NCBI GenBank assembly: GCA_030844895.1
Contig: CM061228.1
Location: forward strand, 140,170,444 to 140,234,443
Source of the DNA: Ambrosia x helenae
Taxonomy: Eukaryota > Streptophyta > Magnoliopsida > Asterales > Asteraceae
Length of the DNA stretch: 64,000 nt
Direction: 5' to 3'
Part shown: one piece after another, positions 24,286 to 35,668 of the stretch
Layout of the letters: every line of letters begins with the position of its first letter
How positions within the stretch are numbered: the first letter of the stretch is position 1
The notes under the pieces: model-generated
What the model was told of the DNA's origin: nothing
What the model saw: only the letters and a program-made list of their open reading frames with translations
Databases searched by the model: none
Translations under genes and position numbers: made by a program

Positions 24286-24835
24286 AGGGCTGAGCACTTT
24301 ACGGTTCGAAACTGTCATAACCGGGGAACTGAAACTGAACCGCTAGATCCGAACCTTATTTTGTATTTAGGGTTCGGGTTCCAGTTCTTAAATTTTAGTG
24401 AAAACGGTTTCTGATTCGGTTTGGTTCAGAATCGCGGGTTTATTTAAAGAACCGCTAGAACGGATTAGGTTTAAACTTTAAATATTATATTTATAACTTT
24501 ATTAATTTTGTAAGATTAGTAAGATTAGTAATGCGTGTTACATATTATTCGTAATGTCAAAATTATATGTTGGTACCGCACATCTAAAAAAATGATAGGT
24601 CCTTCATATAACTACAAAACCACACCTTAAGTTTACTAAAGTTGTCTTTTATTTAACTGTTAACTTTTAGGATTGGTGAGAACTGTTTACATAAGAACTG
24701 TTTAACCCGGTTCAAATTGAACCGGTAGATTTTTATATGATCTGGTTCTGGTTCTTATATTTATTGTTTAACGGTTTCGGTTCAGTTCCGGTTCAGATGG
24801 ATTCGGTCTGGTTCTGAACCGTTGCACACTCGTAT
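24286..24835. mobile_element. Probable degenerate hAT-type MITE upstream of NSE3
   Basis: The left side reads CAGGGCTGAGCAC followed by CGGTTC motifs. The right side ends with GGTTCTGAACCGTTGCACAC, an imperfect inverted match to the left. Between them are many CGGTTC/GAACCG motifs clustered at both ends (24300-24460 and 24710-24830). Termini and TSD are not clean. It lies at the NSE3 promoter, so it may influence that gene. Confidence 0.45.
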
Positions 24836-25754
24836 TCAACAGGAACCACAAGAAAAAAAAATTAGCATATTTAAAACTAAAATAATTGTTGTTAATCTAC
24901 TGACTATGGATGAAATTTAGATGAAATTTATAAAAGAACTAAAGCTAAATAATAAATTGTATTCGTTATTCAATAAAAGAGGACAAAAAATAGTCATAAT
25001 AAAATGTAGAGGAATGTTGTATAAATAGTTTTATCCTACAAATAGGGCTGAATATAAGGTTTGAGTTTTTTCTGATCTGGTCATGCATTTTAGTACTGAA
25101 ATTTAAAAACAAAATAGTGTAACTTCTCTAGTAGAGTAATTATTTTAGTGTAAGCTACTGTAATTTCGTTAATAACGTAGTTACGTTAAAAAATTTTATA
25201 TTATTTATCTAATTTTTTATTATATTATGTATCTAAAAAAGTGTTTAAGCAGATAATAAAAAAATTAGTTTCTCTATTCCATTCTCGTATTTAAATGAGA
25301 AGGTTGTTACTTGTTACCATGAAAAATATATTACTCAACTTGATTGTTTGATTGATAGAAATCTCCTATATATAATACAACGGAATCTTCTACTTTGTAG
25401 ACAAGATATACGAACATCAATTACAATTACAATACGAAGATCACGACATAACATCTCATCCCAAACAAACCACCCACCATACACACTTTTGTTATGGTCG
25501 TGATCTACATCACAACCGTGATGATTTTTTCTCATCATTAAACACATCGAGCGGTGTATAACAGTCATCACATGGCTTTATCATGAATCGTCCCGTGTGC
25601 TATAAGGGAAAGGCCCTCTAGTTAAAAAAAAGTATTTGATATATTGTAGAAAAAGTTTGAATGTAAACAAACAAATTATGATTTGGCGTTGTATAAAAAA
25701 ATTGCAATGATAAAATAAAAAAGAAATTTTATTATTACTATAGATTCATTTCTG
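24836..25754. other. AT-rich intergenic DNA, nothing recognised
   Basis: No exon or bounded element could be supported. The short minus-strand frame at 25335-25571 has no family motif. Confidence 0.5.
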
Positions 25755-25963
25755 TGAGGAGAATCAATACGTTTTCGTATCCTTGGCTTTTGATACCTTT
25801 GGCTCATTGGCACTGAAGGCTACCCGTTTTTCTTACCAGGGTCCAGCGAGTTATTCATAGTAGTGTCTCGGCTCCGGATGGGCCAGGTTACATTTTTAGT
25901 AGATTAGGGTTTGCCATTTACAAAGGTGTGGCGACGCACCTTATTGCCCGCCTGCTATCTTGA
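25755..25963 (+). pseudogene. C-terminal remnant of a reverse-transcriptase-like ORF
   Basis: One frame reads FVSLAFDTFGSLA (near 25770-25810). After two stops and a frame change comes RLGFAIYKGVATHLIARLLS up to a TGA at 25961-25963. These phrases resemble the tail of plant reverse-transcriptase-like ORFs, recalled by pattern only. It is short and broken. Confidence 0.4.
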
Positions 25964-26336
25964 TGTAATTTTCTCGGTGGAATAAATCTATACTAATAAA
26001 ACATTAATACATTAATTAAATATTTCCAACTAAACTGTCGATTTTTTATAGAGTTGACATATTTGAAATTTTGTGCCTCTGGCGACGCAACTAAACTGTA
26101 TTATTCCTTGCTCTGCCAATTTTTTCACAAAACACAATTACATAATCAGCATCATACAAGGTTTAATGATTTCTACATCAAAGAATTAGAAGGTTCGTAA
26201 TAGATTATTATAATTTAAGTAATTTGATTTGTAAATAAATGTAAATATATCTCCTTCCAAATAGGAGATCCCTGTTGTGTTTTTATATATTCACATCAAT
26301 GATAATGAGAAGGAAAGGGAATCAAATTCTTATATG

Positions 26337-26762
26337 GGGTATGTTTGGTAAAACTAGCTGGTGGCTGGTAGCTGGAAGTTGGAAGTTGGTAGCTGTAAGT
26401 TGGTAGCTGAAAGCTGGTAGCTGGAAGCTTTTTAAATATATTTTGGTGTTTGGTAGAGTAGCTGGAGCTTTTAATAAAATGTATAAAATGACCAAAATGG
26501 GTATAATTAAAAGCTTGTAAATAAAGTTTTTATTTTATTTTAAAATAGAATGAGTACTTGTGTCATTAACTAATTAAAAGCTTGTACATAGTAGAGTTTT
26601 TTCTGAAAAGTTAGTACTAGTAGCTTTTCACTGTAGAGTTTTTTCTCCTAATGTAAAAGCTTCTAGCTCTTCAACCAAACAAAGTTTTTTATTGAGAAGA
26701 AACTTTTTCTTAAAAACTTGAATCTCCTAAAAGCTCTTAAAAGCTCATTGCCAAACATACCC
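26337..26762. mobile_element. MITE of the GGGTATGTTTGG family, 426 bp
   Basis: The left end is GGGTATGTTTGGTA and the right end is TTGCCAAACATACCC, a good terminal inverted repeat. The 3-mer ATG flanks both sides (26334-26336 and 26763-26765). A 3-bp TSD fits PIF/Harbinger (Tourist-like) or CACTA elements, though ATG is not the usual TTA/TAA. The left arm has repeated AGCTGGTAGCTG units and the right arm AAAAGCT units. Truncated relatives occur at about 21390-21600 and 31370-31443. Confidence 0.75.
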
Positions 26763-26765
26763 ATG

Positions 26766-28364
26766 GTATCATCCATCGGTCCTCTCCTCTTCTCAACCCT
26801 ACCTACTTCTTAGACTGTGCGGAGTGAGGCGGAAAGGAGTTTCACCGGCGGGAACACCGCACTTTAAGGGCGTGGAAAAGGGGGGGGGGGAGTTTGGGCG
26901 GGGTGAAGAAGACGGGCGTGGGAGGATGCCACGTGTCAGTTTTGGTTGGGTCTTTCTTGTTTTGACCGTTGATTAAAAAAATTTTTGAAACTTAACCGTT
27001 GGAATTAAAACGGTCAAATATATATAGGGTAGGGATCCTAAGAGAACCAACCCCTATTTGAGAACCGAGAGAACCATCCTGGGCCATACATTTCATATAA
27101 AGGCAATTTTTTTTTTTTTTGCATTAATCGCACATTTTTATGCAAGGATTTTTTTTTTTGAATTTATTTTTCGTTTATATATATATATGTATATAACAGT
27201 TATACATATGTGTATATAGCAATTTTACATATGTGTATATAACATTTTTCAGCTATACATGTGTATATGTGTATATTTCAGTTATACATATGTGTATATT
27301 GCATTATACATATGTGTATAATACAATTATACACATGTGTATATTGAAAAAAATACAAAAAAAAAAAAAATTCCTGCATATAATTTTTTTTTTAACATGC
27401 GTCATTATGTTTTCTAACATGTGTTATTTTCTGATTCTGGTTTAGTTATGATTTTATACATGCATGATTTCTGAGATGAAGCATGCTCTGTTTTTCGTTT
27501 CGACAACAGAGCATGGTTCAAGAGTGGTGGGTTTTCGAAACATAGCATGGTTTTCGGAGTGGTGGTTTTTTGTTACATTCACCGATTACATGTGTTTTTT
27601 TCCCAATCATAAAACTAATTAATGAGATTAGGGCGTGACCAATTTGAATTCAATTGAAATTTGATTTCGCATTTGGACGATATTGCCCTTGCCTATGTTA
27701 AACCGTTTTAGTGATGCTTAATAATTACGTCCGTGCCACCGTGTAAAATCTAACCCTAATCAACGGCCAGCATTACTTCGTATCCTTTTTACATTAAGGA
27801 TACTTTGTACCATAACCTCTCTCAATATCCTTAAAGGGATAATTTGATACGTTGTTACGTTATTACTATTATTATAAGTCGAAGGTATGTTATGTGTTTT
27901 TGTTAGCTAGAGGGTGGAAATTGTAAGTCCAAGATTTATATATATTTGGTTTAAGATTCAATCAAAATTAATACGTTTTGGAGATAATTTTCTTCCATCT
28001 TTACATTATTCTCTTCTCAATATACAAAGGGATAATTTAAGTATATTGGCTGTCACTGTTTTGGAGATAATTTTCTTCCATCTTTACAGTATCCTCCTCC
28101 TCCTTCTCTGTTCTTACCCTAACATAGGTACTTGCATTGTTCATGCTTGTATTTTCTTTTAATGGAATATCGATCGATGTGAACTTTCTTTAACTTATGC
28201 TACGTACATTGGCTGTCACTGTTATCTTGTAGATTGTTCCCTTGTTTGTCAACATATTTGCGACTGCATTGTATGCGTTTGTGCATATATTATAGGGTTT
28301 TGAAGTTGGTAATATTATATATATATAAAGGTTTCTTTATGTTGTGTTGTGCTGTGATATATAC

Positions 28365-28398
<34 letters not shown>

Positions 28399-28639
28399 TA
28401 ACTTCTATGATTCCGGTCATGCATGTCTTCAATGTATTCCTATCATGTTTTATTTATCTTGATTACAAGTTGCGTAAGATACGCTGGATGGTTTTTAGGG
28501 TTTGCCTTATAAACTTTATCAATAGAGTTTTCTACTTTAAATGCTCTAAATAAGCTCTATCTTTTTTTTTTTTTTTTTTTTAAGTTTCTTAATTCTGATT
28601 ACTTGTTTCATGGTGGTTAGCTAGCTAGGGCCAGCAGGT
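26766..28639. other. Intergenic DNA with GC-rich and AT-rich repeats; promoter side of the RING gene
   Basis: About 26810-26960 is GC-rich (a G run at 26881-26891) and ends in CGTTG-type sequence like the Harbinger leader at 31.5 kb, so it may be a relative. 27181-27345 is an array of TATACATATGTGTATA-like palindromes. (TG)n/(TA)n lies at about 28367-28400 and a T run at 28563-28582. No coding exon was found before 28640. Confidence 0.5.
27181..27345. repeat. Palindromic TATACATATGTGTATA microsatellite-like array
   Basis: Five to six units of a near-palindrome such as TATACATATGTGTATA, at irregular 22-30 bp spacing (for example at 27201, 27283, 27305 and 27328). A short open frame across it is an artefact of the repeat. 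Confidence 0.75.
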
Positions 28640-30391
28640 ATGGCCACTTGGAACATTCATGGGTCTGCAGATCCATGCGGACAAGGCCTTAGACACCTCA
28701 ATTTGGATCTCAATAATGAACCGCCACCGTTTACCAACAATGAGGCGGAAGGCGTTCCCATTCTAAGTTCGTCGATGGTAGATGATCAGCAAAACATTTG
28801 GGTGTGGGTGCCTGCTTTTTCTAACTATTATAGAGCTCGTGTAATATCAATTAGCGATTTGAACCTCCAGCTACAAGGTTGTCCAAGTAGTCCTTTTGAA
28901 TATGTTTTATACTTATCTTGAATAAATGCAATGTTATTATGCCTTAAACTATTATGATCTTACTGATTAATTACTTGTTAAAAGGGGAGCGCTGGCCGAT
29001 GAACCTGCCCTATTATGATCCCAACTATTATTATTTCTACTATTATGATCTCAATGGTTATGCTGTTAATAATCATGAGCTACAAAGACGTCAAACTAAT
29101 TCTATGGCTCAAGTTGGTCAGCCAAATGTCCCTGTGGCTCCGTTTGAGCAGCCACAAGGGCCTCCACCACATGGGCCAAATGAAGTGGTGCGATTGAATA
29201 CTTATGATGAGCGCGCAGACAACGGTCACTGGAATCGTGATAATGATAATGCTCTTGCTAGGTTTATAGCATCTATTGAACAGGTCCATTTTAGTAAAGA
29301 TTTACCCTTTCTTTATATCTTTGTATGGAGTATTTAGATTATATATTAAGAAGTTTCTGTCTTATGTCAGGCTGGCAGCTCTCGAGCAACTCAAGGGATT
29401 GATTCGGAATCATGTAAGCGCTATTGTATTAAATATGTTATCTTTTCAATTGATGGTAATCTTTTGGGGATTATGACTTTAAATGCAGAAATACCTTAGT
29501 AATGTGGCCTTGTTTTGTTGATGGAAGATGTCAAACATATTAACAAAATAATGTCTTCTTTTAGACATATTGGTTGAAAATTATAGGTTATAATATGAGA
29601 CTGTTGACTGTCAACATTCTTAGGTATACATCCCTTTATAATGAATGTTTATTGAATAGTGATACTTAGCATAGAAAGTATGTTGTGTGTTCAAAACAAT
29701 GAATATCGTTTTAATTTCTTATGTTACGATATGTTTTGTGATTTGTAAAATGGCAGTGCGAATCGCTGATAATCACCAGCGCAATGTAAGAAGGAGAGTT
29801 GAGTCACAGCCACAGGTCAACAACCGCGACTTCAGTGTTCATTTGGGAGGAGCTGAGAGTTCTATGGTAATACCACAACTCCCTGGTGTACGCCATTCAT
29901 TACGCAATCCTTTTACCAACATAATGATTTGATATTTCGCCCATAGACACGCATATACATATGTTCATGTACTTGTATGAATGGGGGGGGGGGGGGGGGG
30001 TACTATAAGCATTGGCGGTTAAAGGGTGCTGTCTTGCTTGTGTGTTATAGGATTTTAGTAACTATTTATTGTTATTTGATTAGCCTGGTCCTGTTTAAAT
30101 GTTGGAAGTAGTTTATTTTATTGTTGGGAGATAAATAAACATGTCAATTACAATTGATTTATTCTATTACTGCAGCCAAAGCCTGTGGCACCGCCGCCAC
30201 AAGGAACACCGCAGCCACCTACCTTTGAGTGTCCAGTTTGCATGAAGCCGCTAGTTGAACCGATGGCCACTGGGTGCGGTCACATGTTTTGTGAAGGTTG
30301 CATAAAAACTGCAATTGGTGTTCAACCCAAGTGTCCAATCTGTAGGCGCAAGATCGTCCGCAAGGAACTCCGCAAGATTTACTTTACTTGA
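28640..30391 (+). CDS. C3HC4 RING-finger protein, probable E3 ubiquitin ligase
   Basis: The RING finger recruits an E2 enzyme to ubiquitinate target proteins. Five exons with GT-AG borders and continuous phase: 28640-28877, 28985-29283, 29371-29413, 29757-29866 and 30176-30391. They encode 301 aa. The C-terminal RING is complete: C249, C252, C264, H266, C269, C272, C283, C286, followed by RRKIVRKELRKIYFT. The short RING at the extreme C-terminus resembles RNF4/SLX8-type ligases, but no SUMO-interaction motif is obvious. The N-terminus has LNLDLNNEP (residues 20-28), matching both the LxLxL and DLNxxP forms of the EAR co-repressor motif. The middle is Tyr-, Pro- and Gln-rich and likely disordered. 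Intron 4 carries a run of 18 G (29983-30000). No stop or frameshift interrupts the model. The precise family member and substrate are unknown. Confidence 0.88.
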
Positions 30392-30490
30392 GGTGTGTAG
30401 ACATTCTCTAAATCTTTAACCATCTACAACTACCATGGCATGTTTAAACTTAGTTTAGTTTAACAACTATTAGTTTGCTTTGAGCATATG

Positions 30491-30762
30491 TTCGCTTCGC
30501 GTATCATCATCATCATCATACTCAGTTAATCCCACCTATAGCAAAGCTAAGGTAGGGTCTGAGAAGGGTAAGATGTAGACAGCCTTACCTCTACCCCTAA
30601 GAATAGAGAGGCTGCTTCCAGTGAGACCCCCGGCTCGTGTGGTTTTGTATCAAGCCTTAGACATAAGGCACAAAACACTTAGCAATCGGGACAAACCCGA
30701 TCGGTGCATGTACCCCTCTGTTTTTTGGCTATCCACGCCACCACATGATTCGCTTCGCGTAT
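30491..30762 (-). mobile_element. Au-like SINE with 14-bp TSD
   Basis: The body is 30505-30748 on the minus strand. TTCGCTTCGCGTAT is duplicated exactly at 30491-30504 and 30749-30762. Read on the minus strand, it contains GAGCCGGGGGTCTCACTGGA, CAGCCTCTCTATTCTTAGGG and GTAAGGCTGTCTACATCTTA, the conserved core of Au SINEs. It ends in a (ATG)n tail, seen here as CATCATCAT at 30505-30518. It lies just 3' of the RING stop codon, possibly in a 3' UTR intron (GAGGTGTGTAG near 30390 to TTTTCAG near 30903). Confidence 0.88.
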
Positions 30763-31369
30763 GTATAATCTAAATCTGAATGGTTTAAATAAGAGTGGCC
30801 AAAGGTCCTATAAAAGGACAGCAAGGTTCAGATGTGTCACACTTTAAGATTCATTCCACTTAACATTACTTGGCTATAACTGAACATGCTTTAATAATTT
30901 TCAGGTATGTCTTCCTTGTGGAGAAAAGGTGCACAAAAGTTTTTTTGTTTTGTTTATAGGAGCGGTTAAAGGAAGCGCACTTATTCATGATCGGGTAATT
31001 GATCAAAGATACCACGAACATTGTATTCTATCAATCTTTCAACTTATGTTTGTGTTACTTTTTGGTTGATCAAATGAATGCTAGTTTGCAAGGTCCTTTA
31101 TTTCTTTCGTGTAATGTACTAATGAGAAGTTTGAGTTGCCTAACAACCCTAAGAAGGGATGTCATGGTGACATGTGGGTCGTTTGGTTCTTATTTTCTCA
31201 AAAACCAACATATCTCGTTCTCTTTTCTTCCACAACCACCTCCAAAACCAACGCCACTGCTGCTACTGTCGCCGTCTTGCCACTGACTACCAAACACCGC
31301 TGCCTTCATTGACGTCCGTTCTTTACCTCGCATCCTCACACAACCACTACCTCCACCTCCATTGCTACC
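30763..31369. other. Downstream region of the RING gene
   Basis: May contain a final 3' UTR exon after TTTTCAG (about 30905 onward). The CT-rich stretch 31190-31370 resembles a 5' UTR or promoter but leads into repeat sequence. No protein-coding exon is supported. Confidence 0.4.
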
Positions 31370-31443
31370 TCTTGGTAGCTGCAAGCTTTTTAAATATATT
31401 TTGGTGTTTGGCAGAGTAGCTGGAGCTTTTAATAAAATATATA
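31370..31443. repeat. Fragment of the GGGTATGTTTGG MITE family
   Basis: GGTAGCTGCAAGCTTTTTAA through GGAGCTTTTAATAAAATAT matches 26390-26480 of the complete copy almost base for base. It stops where the Harbinger sequence begins, as if interrupted by it. Confidence 0.75.
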
Positions 31444-33300
31444 AGACCACCTGTAATGACTAGTTAAAGGGGCGTTAAAGACGCGCCCCTTTCACTTGGA
31501 AACACCGCCCCCCAGGTTAACGGGGCGCTAAAGGCCTCTGCGCGAAATATTTCGCGTATGTTAAAATTGTGCATGGCCAATCATAAAGCTCCACGTGGCA
31601 CTAACGTTAAAAAAAATAGCCGTTTGGCTTTGTGGAAGGCAACGGTCAAAAAAAAAAATAATTATATAAATCCATCCCATTTTTTTTAAACAAACAATAC
31701 ATATCAAACCAAAAAACACACACATCTTCCCAACTATTTTATAAAGTTTACCAAATTATTTTTATAAAAATATGAGTTCCCCGACCTCCTCATATGGCAT
31801 ACGGGATTATTATTACAAAGAGTTTTTAGGCGATACAGGTGAATCAACCGACGAGGAGATCGAGCAGGAGGTGATTACAAGTGCTTGTGCGCTGGCAACG
31901 AAGTATATGCAACATGTTAGTAATCCTCCACGTCCTATTTTGCGAAGAAAAACGTATTGATCGCGACCGCATGGCGGCGAACGCTCGTTTAATGAAAGAT
32001 TACTTTGATGAAGGCCCAACTTATCCGGATCCAAGAGTTTTTAGGCGTCGTTTCCGGATGAGCAAACGTTTATTTCTACGCATTTCGGGTGATTTAGAAA
32101 ACACGTTTGAATACTTCAAGCAAAAGCCGGATGCGAGAGGGGCGCTTGGATTTACCTCGATTCAAAAGTGTACTTCAGCGCTACGCATTCTTGCGTACGG
32201 TAACACGACCGCCATAAACGACGAATACTTAAAGTTGGCCGAGAAAACGACACGCGACACCTTAGAGCATTTTTGTCAAGGTACACTACAATTTCTTATA
32301 TGATTTATTTAGTTATTTATGTTATTTAAAATTTATTTATTAATTTATGTTATTTAAAGTTTATTTATTGATTCTTATAAAAGTTATATTTTGTAAAGGA
32401 ATAATACATTTGTACGGGGCGTGTTACCTAAGACGACCAAGCTGGTACGATCTACAAAAGATATATGAGGTTCATTCTAAAGAACATGGTTTAGCAGGAA
32501 TGATTGGGAGCATTGATTGTCGTCATTGGCTGTGGTATAATTGTCCAACGGCATGGCAAGGTCAACACACACGAGGTGACCAGGGAGAGCCAATGGTAAT
32601 TCTTCAGGTGATGGCTTCACATGACCTTTGGGTTTGGTCGGCTTACTTTGGTGTCGCGGGGTCTTGCAATGACGTAAACGTTTTTCACCAGTCACCACTT
32701 TTCGAAAATTTCATTTCTGCTAGAGCACCAACGGCATCTTTTTATGCTAATGGAACGTACTACCCACACGGATATTTTTTTGGCTGATGGAATATATCCT
32801 AAGTATTCGATTATCGTGAATACGTTCACTAATCCGTATGATGAAAAAAGAGCATAATTTAAGAAAGTGCAAAAGTCTTCGCAAAAAGACATTGAGAGAT
32901 GCTTTAGGGTGCTTCAACAACGTTGGCATTATATTAGAAATCCGGCTCGTGCTTGGACCAAAGAAAAAAAATGAGAGATGCTATGTATGCATGTATAATC
33001 ATGCATAACATGATTCTAAAAGACAAAGGAAATGCAACGTGTCAAAATTATGTAGCAAACGCACCAACGGAATTGCCACAAGCGACACCGGCGGAGAGAA
33101 TCCTCAACTCGCAACTGGTGCGTAATGAGGATACACATAACGCTTTTGCATTGGATTTGATACAACATGCACGGTCGGTTCGATATATTCCACACGGGGG
33201 TGACGAAGAAGAGGAAGAGGAAAAGGAAGAAGAGAATGACGACGAAGACGAATTTGACGAAACCGATGAATTGTAGCTTTATTATTTTACGTATTTTTTT
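31444..33300 (+). mobile_element. PIF/Harbinger transposon, 3' end lost
   Basis: Starts near GACCACCTGTAATGAC (31444), directly after a broken MITE, and carries one transposase gene. A matching inverted repeat was not found downstream. From about 33360 the sequence switches to an LTR-type repeat with GCACGGCCGTGC motifs, so the right end has been lost. Confidence 0.65.
31772..33276 (+). pseudogene. Harbinger-type transposase (Plant_tran/DDE_4 family), broken
   Basis: The product would be a DDE nuclease that cuts and inserts the transposon. N-terminal part: RRRFRMSKRLFLRISGDLE and RILAYGNTTAINDEYLKLAE (32040-32240). An intron of about 117 bp (32281-32397) is plausible, with GTACAC donor and TTGTAAAG acceptor. 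The catalytic region has D in GMIGSIDCRHW (about 32500-32530), D in GSCNDVNVFHQSPLF (about 32660-32705) and E in KDIERCFRVLQQRW (about 32885-32925). The last exon ends in a strongly acidic tail of Glu and Asp (33205-33275). Breaks: frameshift at an A run near 31945, frameshift at a T run near 32783 and an in-frame stop near 32857. Not functional as it stands, although homopolymer errors could explain two of the three breaks. Confidence 0.85.
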
Positions 33301-33359
33301 ATTATCTTCTGTACCATTGTTGTTAGTTTTGGTCGGTTTTTGCCTTGGATAACACGCTG

Positions 33360-33799
33360 GAGTAAAGCACGGCCGTGCCATACACTGGGGCACGCCCGTG
33401 CACGTCCTAAAGTCCTAAAATTGACCTCTGTTGACTTGGAAATGTTGACTTGTTGACTCGGAAAAGTTGCACGGCCGTGCACGGTCGGAGCCCGACCGTG
33501 CTGTATCTGAAACAACTCCGAAAGTCTTTAATTCCTTGTCTTTTGTGTCGGTTTCCTTCTTGGCCTTTAAAATTTGCATGTTAGAGACAATGTTGTTGTA
33601 CCTTGTACCATTTTGTCTCCTAGAAGCTTGTTCTCCACACAAGATGTGTCTTTTCTTTTCCTTTTTGATTTTTTCTTCCAAGAACCTGCATTTATCTCAT
33701 AGAAACGATTTAGATATATTTTATAAGGATAAAAGCATAATAAATGTACAAAAAGGAAGATAGTTACATATGTAAAACATATTAAATTATCGGCACATC
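33360..33799. repeat. LTR-type repeat fragment shared with 49.2-49.5 kb
   Basis: 33517-33799 matches 49249-49535 over about 280 bp (for example TTCCTTGTCTTTTGTGTCG, GTTGTTGTACCTTGTACC and TTTTCTTTTCCTTTTTG). Both copies end CGGCACATCA. The preceding 33370-33510 has repeated CACGGCCGTGC motifs. The CA end suggests an LTR terminus, possibly of a Tat/Ogre-like gypsy element. It adjoins the truncated copia element. Confidence 0.6.
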
Positions 33800-35590
33800 A
33801 GCATGGGTAAGAAGGGTGAACATGATCTCGTTTACGCGACGGATCATGCGTTCGGCTTTGCCGTTTTGTTGAGAGGTGTGAGGGCATGAAAACCGAAGTT
33901 GGATGCCTTTTTGTGATGTAAAGTTATGGAAGTTGGTGTTGTCGAATTCGCCCCCCATGTCATATTGGATTGCTTGAATAGCAAATTTAAATTGGGTGGT
34001 CACAAATTGGTGAAAATGTGTTATTTTGGAAAAGGTTTTAGATTTGAATTTGGGTGGATAAACCCACATGTAATGACTGAAATCATCAATAATTACCAAA
34101 TAATATTTGTAACCCGCATTACTTAAGATGGGTGAGGTCCATAAATCACAATGTAATAACGAAAATGGACATAAAGTGTGAGAAACATAATCATTAAATG
34201 GTAATCGTTTGTGCTTTGACAACTGACAAGCATGGCAAAGAGACGAGGTCCTTTGCTTGTTACAAGAAATAAAACTATTCAAACGAAGAAAATCCATAAT
34301 AGGTTGACCCGGGTGACCGAGTCGGTTATGCCAAAAAGGAGAGTTTTGGGTGGATGCAAAACAGGCGGTGGCGAAAGCATTTGGGGTGAGCGGGTATAGA
34401 TCACTCGTACTGTTGTGACGGCTCAGGATCGTGCCATCCTTGAAATCCTTCACAGAAAAACCATATGGGTCAAATTCGATAGATGTGTAATTATCAATAT
34501 TAAACTGACGGACAGATATAAGGTTTTGACTATGTGGGTTAAAAAGGATGTTTGTAAGGTATAAAGATTTGGAGGCAAAATTTAGGGTGGAGTCGCCCGA
34601 GCCCAAAACTGGAAGTTTATTACCATTGCCAACAGTTATTGACGCTATTGGTGCAAACGTAGAAAACGTGTCAATATTATCTTTATCTAAAGAGATATGA
34701 GAAGATGCACTTGTATCGAAGTTCCATTGATCATTTTCATCACCTGAATCGACAGAGAGAGCGTGAACCGCATCTGCCAGCTGTGTGGGTTCCAAAGGAT
34801 CTACCTCTGTAAGATGTGCCTGTGCCGACTGTTGATTGCCACGGGTGTTATGAGAACCTGAGGGAGCCGGGGGGTACCACGATTGTGACCAATTTTGGGT
34901 GGGGTAGGGACAAGGTGGTGGTGTCCAGTAAGGAGGGGCCCAAAAGGGAGGGTAGTAAGGTTTTTGTTGAGGGTTGTTGGGGTAGGGAGGGGTGGGGTAT
35001 AGGTGCGGTTATAGGAATTTTGTTGGGGCCTAGAGTTGTTCCGATTTTTATTGTTGGGCCGGTTATAGGGGTATCTAGGACAGGGCCGGTTGGATTGGTG
35101 GGAAGGGGTGCGATTGTAGTGGGCTGGAGGATAGGAGGAATGGGCTTGAGGGTGAGTAGGGTTAGGATGTGGACCTGGGCTAAGTAAGGAGTCAGAGGCG
35201 GGCTGATGGTTTGCGGCAGGAATGGTTGGGTTTGTTTGGTTTGAGCGGGCCGAGGGTGGGATAGCAGCCGCAATGGCAGGGTTGGTTGGATGTTGGTCAT
35301 GGCATCGCGGGTTCTCATTCTACCGGTTTCGAAGTGTAGTTGTTCAACCGCGTCCTCCCAATAAGGCAAGGAATTTTTCAATATGGAGGATATTGTATCA
35401 TATTCCTTTGGTAGGCCTTTAACGAGATGGAGGACACGTTGTTGGTCATTCATGGGGAAGTCTAAAGCTTGGAGTTGGTCGGTTAAGTCTTGTATTTTTT
35501 TTGGCAATAGGTGAAGGATGGCTGATCGAGATCAGCAGAGGAATGACGACACAAGGTGGGTTCGAAAACCTAACCTAGAGGGTGATACCA
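33782..35590 (-). mobile_element. Truncated Ty1/copia element (gag, protease, integrase N-half)
   Basis: On the minus strand, after a primer site next to the LTR (TGGTATCACC at 35590-35581), the gag frame at 35507-34848 reads LPKEYDTISSILKNSLPYWE (UBN2-type gag). A second frame (34795-33782) has the protease-like FDTSASSHIS, the integrase zinc motif HNRLGHPGQP...CHACQLSKH, and the integrase core CDLWTSP, YDMGGEF and SQQNGKAERMI with D, D and E present. It breaks off at 33782 after HADVP, and reverse transcriptase and RNase H are absent. Gag and protease-integrase are in different frames. Its LTR (35591 onward) is split by Tekay-1. Confidence 0.85.
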
Positions 35591-35668
35591 TGTAAGAGAT
35601 TATAATGCCTTGATCTTATTCACATAATTACAATACAATATATAATACATTGGTCAAAGATAAATATA
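35591..35668 (-). repeat. Copia LTR part, split by Tekay-1
   Basis: On the minus strand the LTR ends CTCTTACA immediately before the PBS. Only 78 bp remain before the gypsy insertion at 35669. The rest should continue right of 46187, starting with the duplicated ATATA, but its outer edge could not be recognised. Confidence 0.65.

Noticed and set aside
33016..33393. Minus-strand frame at the end of the Harbinger gene
   Set aside because: Opposite of the acidic GAA/GAC-rich tail. No independent evidence.
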